Source of the DNA: an uncultured Flammeovirgaceae bacterium | GTDB taxonomy: Bacteria > Bacteroidota > Bacteroidia > Cytophagales > Cyclobacteriaceae | Direction of reading: 5' to 3' | NCBI GenBank assembly: GCA_937138955.1 | Contig: CAKZPJ010000160.1 | Coordinates: forward strand, 1 to 5,045 | DNA: 5,045 nucleotides | In this document: in pieces, positions 4,940 through 5,045 of the stretch | Layout: each line of letters begins with the position of its first letter | Numbering within the stretch: position 1 is the first letter of the stretch | Program-made: the position numbers and the translations under genes | The notes under the pieces: generated by a model | Told to the model about the DNA's origin: nothing | Seen by the model: only the letters and a program-made list of their open reading frames with translations | Database searches by the model: none

Positions 4940-5045
4940 ATGCTAGGGAATTATCACAAAAGCTCGGTAGTCTATCTCTTTTGCCTTATCGGGTTGATAC
5001 TGGTACTGGGGCTAGGGTCTGCCTCTATTTCCCTGGCGCAGAGCG
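4940..5045 (+). CDS. N-terminus of an exported protein (3' partial)
   Basis: The ATG at 4940-4942 opens a frame that stays open to the window edge (35 full codons). It encodes a convincing Sec signal peptide: a short N-region 'MLGNYHKSS', a hydrophobic core 'VVYLFCLIGLILVLGLG', and a likely cleavage after SLA in 'SISLAQS'. Gln after the cleavage site is common in Bacteroidota exported proteins. No Shine-Dalgarno is seen upstream. The gene follows the small lipoprotein by 35 bp and probably shares its transcript. The mature protein lies outside the window, so its function cannot be stated. Confidence 0.75.
   Translation, partial: MLGNYHKSSVVYLFCLIGLILVLGLGSASISLAQS

Overview
The window looks like chromosomal DNA of a Bacteroidota bacterium, most likely of the order Cytophagales. 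The evidence is a SusC/RagA-type TonB-dependent receptor, an ECF sigma / membrane anti-sigma pair of the Bacteroidota type, exported DUF4097-like beta-strand-repeat proteins, moderate-to-low GC, and mostly no Shine-Dalgarno sequences. No RNA gene, CRISPR array, transposase or phage gene was seen.

Layout: (1) Positions 1-1556, plus strand: the C-terminal half of a SusC/RagA-like outer-membrane receptor that runs in from beyond the left edge. Its reading frame is open from base 3, so the TTG at 186 is not its start. (2) Positions 1557-1610: a short convergent gap almost filled by six perfect copies of an 8-bp unit. (3) Positions 1611-4492, minus strand: a four-gene block in transcription order ECF sigma factor, HEAT-repeat anti-sigma-like membrane protein (overlapping the sigma gene by 11 nt), then two tandem paralogous secreted DUF4097-like proteins 15 bp apart. 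A 148-bp gap between the anti-sigma gene and the first DUF4097-like gene holds heptamer repeats, a pair of 27-bp direct repeats and a small hairpin between them. (4) Positions 4493-4676: the divergent intergenic region, with a candidate Bacteroidota-type promoter and an overlapping palindrome facing right. (5) Positions 4677-4904, plus strand: a 75-residue lipoprotein with a clear ribosome binding site. (6) Positions 4940-5045, plus strand: the signal peptide of another exported protein that runs off the right edge.

How the genes may work together: the minus-strand block reads as a cell-envelope signalling module. The cytoplasmic sigma factor would be held by the short N-terminal region of the single-pass anti-sigma protein. 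The periplasmic HEAT repeats would be the sensor or protein-binding part, and the two exported beta-repeat proteins would be its outputs or partners. The sigma/anti-sigma pairing is well supported by gene order and overlap. A physical or regulatory link to the DUF4097-like proteins is inference. The flanking receptor and lipoprotein genes face away from this block or converge on it and are probably separate units.
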